Assembly: GCA_020443945.1 (NCBI GenBank)
Contig: JAIZWN010000733.1
Location: forward strand, 1 to 8,016
Origin: Candidatus Thiosymbion ectosymbiont of Robbea hypermnestra
GTDB lineage: Bacteria > Pseudomonadota > Gammaproteobacteria > Chromatiales > Chromatiaceae
Length of the DNA stretch: 8,016 nt
Reading direction: 5' to 3'
Part shown: piece by piece, positions 6,501 through 8,016 of the stretch
How positions within the stretch are numbered: the first letter of the stretch is position 1
How the letters are laid out: the number at the start of each line of letters is the position of its first letter
Notes under the pieces: model-generated
What the model saw: only the letters and a program-made list of their open reading frames with translations
Told to the model about the DNA's origin: nothing
Database searches by the model: none
Program-made: the position numbers and the translations under genes

Positions 6501-7549
6501 TCGGCTTCAATGACGGCGCGATACGGGGATATGCCTTGCCGCCAGAGACCGCAGAATATTCGGCACCGGCCCAGGTCGACACGGAATCGACCACCCCAGT
6601 AGATTCGGGCCAGGAAATAGCCGCGCCCTCGCCCAATGCACCGGGTATCCTGGTAGCGGAACGGACAGATGCGCACAATGCTTCGCTGAATCGTTTTGCG
6701 TTGGCGCCGGATAGACAAACACTGGCTACCGCCAGCCTGGACAACAGCGCCCGCATCTGGCGCATCCAATCGGATAAAGACGGCCTGGCGCTGGAGCCCC
6801 TGCACCGCTTCGACCGACACTCGAACAGCGTCCATGCCCTCGCTTTCTCCCCGGATGGCCGTTGGCTCGCCACCGCCGGCTACGACGGCCAAGTGGGACT
6901 ACTCGACCTCGAGACCGGCGACAACAAGCTCTCACCGGCGGCGGAGTTCGGCAGGATCGCCTCGGTCGAGTTCACGCCGGACGGCAACTCACTGATAACC
7001 GCGCACTACGAGGAACGCCGGATCCGCATTTGGCAACCCAAAGGCCCGCGGCTGACCAATGGCCGCACCCTCGCCCGGCTGTCCGATAACCCAGGCTGGG
7101 CCACTTTGAGCCCGGATGGCCGCCAAGTCGCCGTCGTCGGCCGTGATTGGCTCGTCTCCCTCTATGATCTCGACCCGGCCGCCGGTGCCAGCGATGCCGA
7201 GCCACGGCGACTGGTAGGCCATGAGCAGACCGTCTTCCGTGCCAGCTTCGCTCCGAACGGCCGCCTGCTCGCCACCGTCAGCGCCGACAAGACCCTCCGT
7301 GTCTGGGACCTGGGATCGGACCAAGCCCCGACCACCACAACCGGCCAACCCCTCTTCACCCTGCAGCTGCCAACACAACGCGATCATGGTGTGCCCCTCT
7401 GGGATTTCGACTTCCGCTGCACCCGGGACCAGACCCACTGCTGGCTCGCCGTCCCCCTCACCATCGGCCGCATCGCCCTCTACCGCCTCCCCTGCGCCCA
7501 CCCCCCCACCAACCTCCACCCGGAAACCACCACCCAAGCCAAACCATAA
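3599..7549 (+). CDS. nSTAND1 NTPase with membrane helix, coiled coil and two WD40 propellers
   Basis: The 1316-residue protein starts with the nSTAND1 hallmark RPYPGLRPFG and FFGRED. Walker A is GTSGSGKSS (57-65), Walker B is LLILVDQFEE (159-168), the TLRSEFIGDC segment is at 201-210 and ITHEALIRQW at about 397-406. A basic stretch KQQRRKLRRAW precedes one hydrophobic helix (about 503-524). A charged Ala/Glu/Lys/Gln coiled coil follows (about 525-585), then a short helical segment. From about 641 to the end there are some 14 WD40 blades, enough for two seven-bladed propellers, with a Pro/Ser/Thr-rich linker at about 981-1025. STAND proteins are ATP-driven switches that oligomerise when the sensor part binds a ligand. 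With no effector domain of its own, it probably signals to the TIR protein encoded just upstream. The basic flank predicts a cytosolic NTPase and the propellers across the inner membrane. An ATG at 3572 is an alternative start. The stop codon abuts a dispersed repeat. Confidence 0.92.
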   Translation: MNRIESSATAGPTRANRPYPGLRPFGREESDRFFGREDQIDQLLDKLAETHFLAVLGTSGSGKSSLVRAGLLPALDSGVLIPPEPAAALPSWAIAELRPGDHPIRRLAAALIRDTGMGRDLPAAEQNQRITALEQDLRLGRRALRNRLHLEPLPPGERLLILVDQFEELFRFQRDDPREAAEFVALLLAAAYHPDCYLVITLRSEFIGDCARYPDLPEAINAGLFLTPRLSPEQLADAIQLPARLPEFRGDVDPGLARRLLIEAASEQDQLPLLQHLLMRLWDRARAAGRENPVLDEADLAALGGLHAALDRHAEEALAELATDQQQTAEVLFRALTERTTGQRDTRRPVSIAQVARIADKTPQQIIHCTAPFRRTDRSFLMPPADQPLDAEDTLDITHEALIRQWQRLRDWTADEAEQAELYQRLEAAAQRWHRGQGALWTDPDLQIGLDWRDKHRPSDAWAARYGGDFDLAMKFLDAGRDQREQQRTAEWKQQRRKLRRAWAIAVFSLIALALTLALAGWAWVERQNAVAAKQEAKEHAELAEAQKQVAEAAKDRAQRNAGEAQKQRIRAERAGQQRTEQLFESGLTHAALLAQSEDYAAAWRVLGQTTALDPAIPPDRRHARNLLAGFVDLRHGASDQIYRGADAALIDLALSPDGRWLAAGGERGELVIFDAAGGELVHRLEGHDPKSGEDGAVNAVRFTADGKTLISAGEDRHIRHWSVPDWQIQQQWPAPAGVFSLALSPDGKRLASAGQDDAITIWSMATGEPTRTLRGKSSNIADGASLAWLPDGRLISGGYNGQVGIWNPETGEEQPLPSIHTEQVNSVAVSPDGQRIATGGADRTIILWDANGQPLRRLHGHRNDVLGLAFDPSGQRLLSASYDNDLRLWDLASGASLRVFQGHEAGLWSVIVRDGRAYTAANDGTIRRWPLEQEQPGQWLWDLDNRKPKAVQLILDRADAGTDTLLVGFNDGAIRGYALPPETAEYSAPAQVDTESTTPVDSGQEIAAPSPNAPGILVAERTDAHNASLNRFALAPDRQTLATASLDNSARIWRIQSDKDGLALEPLHRFDRHSNSVHALAFSPDGRWLATAGYDGQVGLLDLETGDNKLSPAAEFGRIASVEFTPDGNSLITAHYEERRIRIWQPKGPRLTNGRTLARLSDNPGWATLSPDGRQVAVVGRDWLVSLYDLDPAAGASDAEPRRLVGHEQTVFRASFAPNGRLLATVSADKTLRVWDLGSDQAPTTTTGQPLFTLQLPTQRDHGVPLWDFDFRCTRDQTHCWLAVPLTIGRIALYRLPCAHPPTNLHPETTTQAKP

Positions 7550-7566
7550 GGCGGAAAAGCGAAGCC
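7550..7566. repeat. 17-bp direct repeat, left copy
   Basis: GGCGGAAAAGCGAAGCC starts right after the nSTAND stop codon (TAA, 7547-7549) and recurs exactly at 7921. The two copies bracket the 132-bp array. The sequence resembles short dispersed palindrome-derived elements of gammaproteobacteria; that link is from memory. Confidence 0.7.
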
Positions 7567-7587
7567 CATCCCACCGCATAGCCGGAA

Positions 7588-7607
7588 TCTCTCGTTCCCA
7601 CGCGCCG
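7588..7607. repeat. Partial copy of the 132-bp repeat start
   Basis: The 20 bases from TCTCTCGTTCCCACG onward are the same as 7612-7631, the start of unit 1, at an offset of 24 bases. The copy stops before the second arm of hairpin A, so it is a truncated unit or the footprint of an unequal exchange. Confidence 0.75.
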
Positions 7608-7609
7608 AG

Positions 7610-7741
7610 ATTCTCTCGTTCCCACGCGCCGCGTGGGAATGCGGAAGCTCCGCGCCGCGGAGCCTAGTGCTCCACAGACTGAGCTGCGCCCACCAGGAGT
7701 AACCCACTCCAACCAGCCCATCGATCCGTGCCGGGCGCCCC
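7610..7741. repeat. 132-bp tandem repeat, unit 1
   Basis: This unit starts ATTCTCTCGTTCCCACG and is followed directly by a second copy with only two differences. It carries hairpin A, TTCCCACGC (7619-7627) with GCGTGGGAA (7631-7639), a 9-bp stem with a GCC loop. Hairpin B is GCTCCGC (7647-7653) with GCGGAGC (7657-7663), again with a GCC loop. Elements with a CTCTCGTTCCCACG start and paired hairpins are, from memory, widely dispersed in gammaproteobacterial genomes and often mis-annotated as small proteins. The unit is probably a REP/MITE-like non-coding element. Confidence 0.85.
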
Positions 7742-7873
7742 ATTCTCTCGTTCCCACGCGCCGCGTGGGAATGCGGAAGCTCCGCGCCGCGGAGCCTAGT
7801 GCTCCGCAGACTGAGCTGCGCCCACCAGGAGTAACCCATTCCAACCAGCCCATCGATCCGTGCCGGGCGCCCC
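7742..7873. repeat. 132-bp tandem repeat, unit 2
   Basis: This is the second copy of the unit at 7610. It differs at 7806 (G for A at 7674) and at 7839 (T for C at 7707). The hairpins are at 7751-7771 and 7779-7795. The change at 7806 lengthens an alternative hairpin, GCGGAGC (7789-7795) with GCTCCGC (7801-7807), to seven pairs, against five in unit 1. The near identity implies a recent duplication. Confidence 0.85.
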
Positions 7874-7920
7874 ACTCCTATAGGAAAGAAATAATCATTC
7901 CCATACTACATACCGCGTAG

Positions 7921-7937
7921 GGCGGAAAAGCGAAGCC
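7921..7937. repeat. 17-bp direct repeat, right copy
   Basis: This is an exact second copy of GGCGGAAAAGCGAAGCC, in the same orientation as the copy at 7550. The flanks differ (CGTAG before, ATGTAG after), so only the core is shared. Confidence 0.7.
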
Positions 7938-8016
7938 ATGTAGATACTCTGTTCCCCTGCAAGTCCGATGTGCCTCCGGTCCATAAGCAGAATGAATCAG
8001 GACGCCGCTTCCGGCA

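Larger units (their letters stand above)
7550..8016. other. Gene-free repeat-rich region after the nSTAND gene
   Basis: No credible coding region is seen on either strand. The left 325 bases are repeat units described in the next entries. From 7875 to 7920 there is short AT-richer unique sequence, then the second copy of a 17-bp repeat. From 7938 to 8016 I recognise nothing. A 29-codon minus-strand frame (7984-7895) lacks a ribosome site and crosses the repeat. The hairpins here could end transcription of the TIR/nSTAND cassette, although no T-run terminator is visible. Confidence 0.6.

Noticed and set aside
7588..7874. CRISPR array
   Set aside because: The units are 132 bp, contiguous and without spacers, and only two are complete. 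No cas gene is present.
7458..7920. Several frames of 95-148 codons on both strands across the repeats
   Set aside because: Their peptides are translated repeat units (for example repeated SHAARGNER-like text), a known kind of spurious protein call.
7895..7984. 29-codon minus-strand frame starting MDRRHIGLAG
   Set aside because: There is no ribosome site, it crosses the 17-bp repeat, and it has no recognisable domain.

Overview
The window is a chromosomal accessory region from a GC-rich bacterium. Codon use and the short dispersed repeats at the right end suggest a gammaproteobacterium, perhaps a purple-sulfur or Competibacter-like lineage, but nothing here fixes the taxon. There is no rRNA, tRNA, CRISPR array, transposase or integrase gene. 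What it holds is a compact defence-island-like block of four protein genes in two divergent cassettes, followed by a gene-free stretch of repeats.

Left cassette (minus strand, about 98-2058): a P-loop ATPase of the ABC/SMC-like AAA_21 type, followed by a DUF4276 protein with TOPRIM-like acidic motifs. The two genes share a TAATG stop/start junction, so they are almost certainly co-translated. ATPase plus TOPRIM pairs are a recurring layout in anti-phage systems such as OLD/Gabija and PARIS (AriA/AriB). A 9-bp-stem hairpin sits at the end of the DUF4276 gene.

Centre (2059-2298): a shared divergent upstream region of about 240 bp with an inverted repeat and only weak promoter-like hexamers.

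Right cassette (plus strand, 2299-7549): a TIR-domain protein with a second, poorly known alpha/beta domain, then a 1316-residue nSTAND1 NTPase. The NTPase carries one membrane helix, a coiled coil and about 14 WD40 blades. The natural reading is that the WD40 part senses a ligand, the nSTAND NTPase acts as a switch, and the separately encoded TIR protein is the effector, probably by NAD+ cleavage. The 64-bp gap between the genes holds a 14-codon reading frame tied to both neighbours by ATGA overlaps; its start looks like the N-terminus of a PIN toxin.

Right end (7550-8016): no credible gene. It holds two tandem, nearly identical 132-bp units, each with two GC-rich hairpins, a 5' partial unit, and a 17-bp direct repeat that brackets the array.

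All functional roles are inferred from domain recognition by eye. Membership in known families is fairly secure. Cooperation between the two cassettes is a hypothesis.
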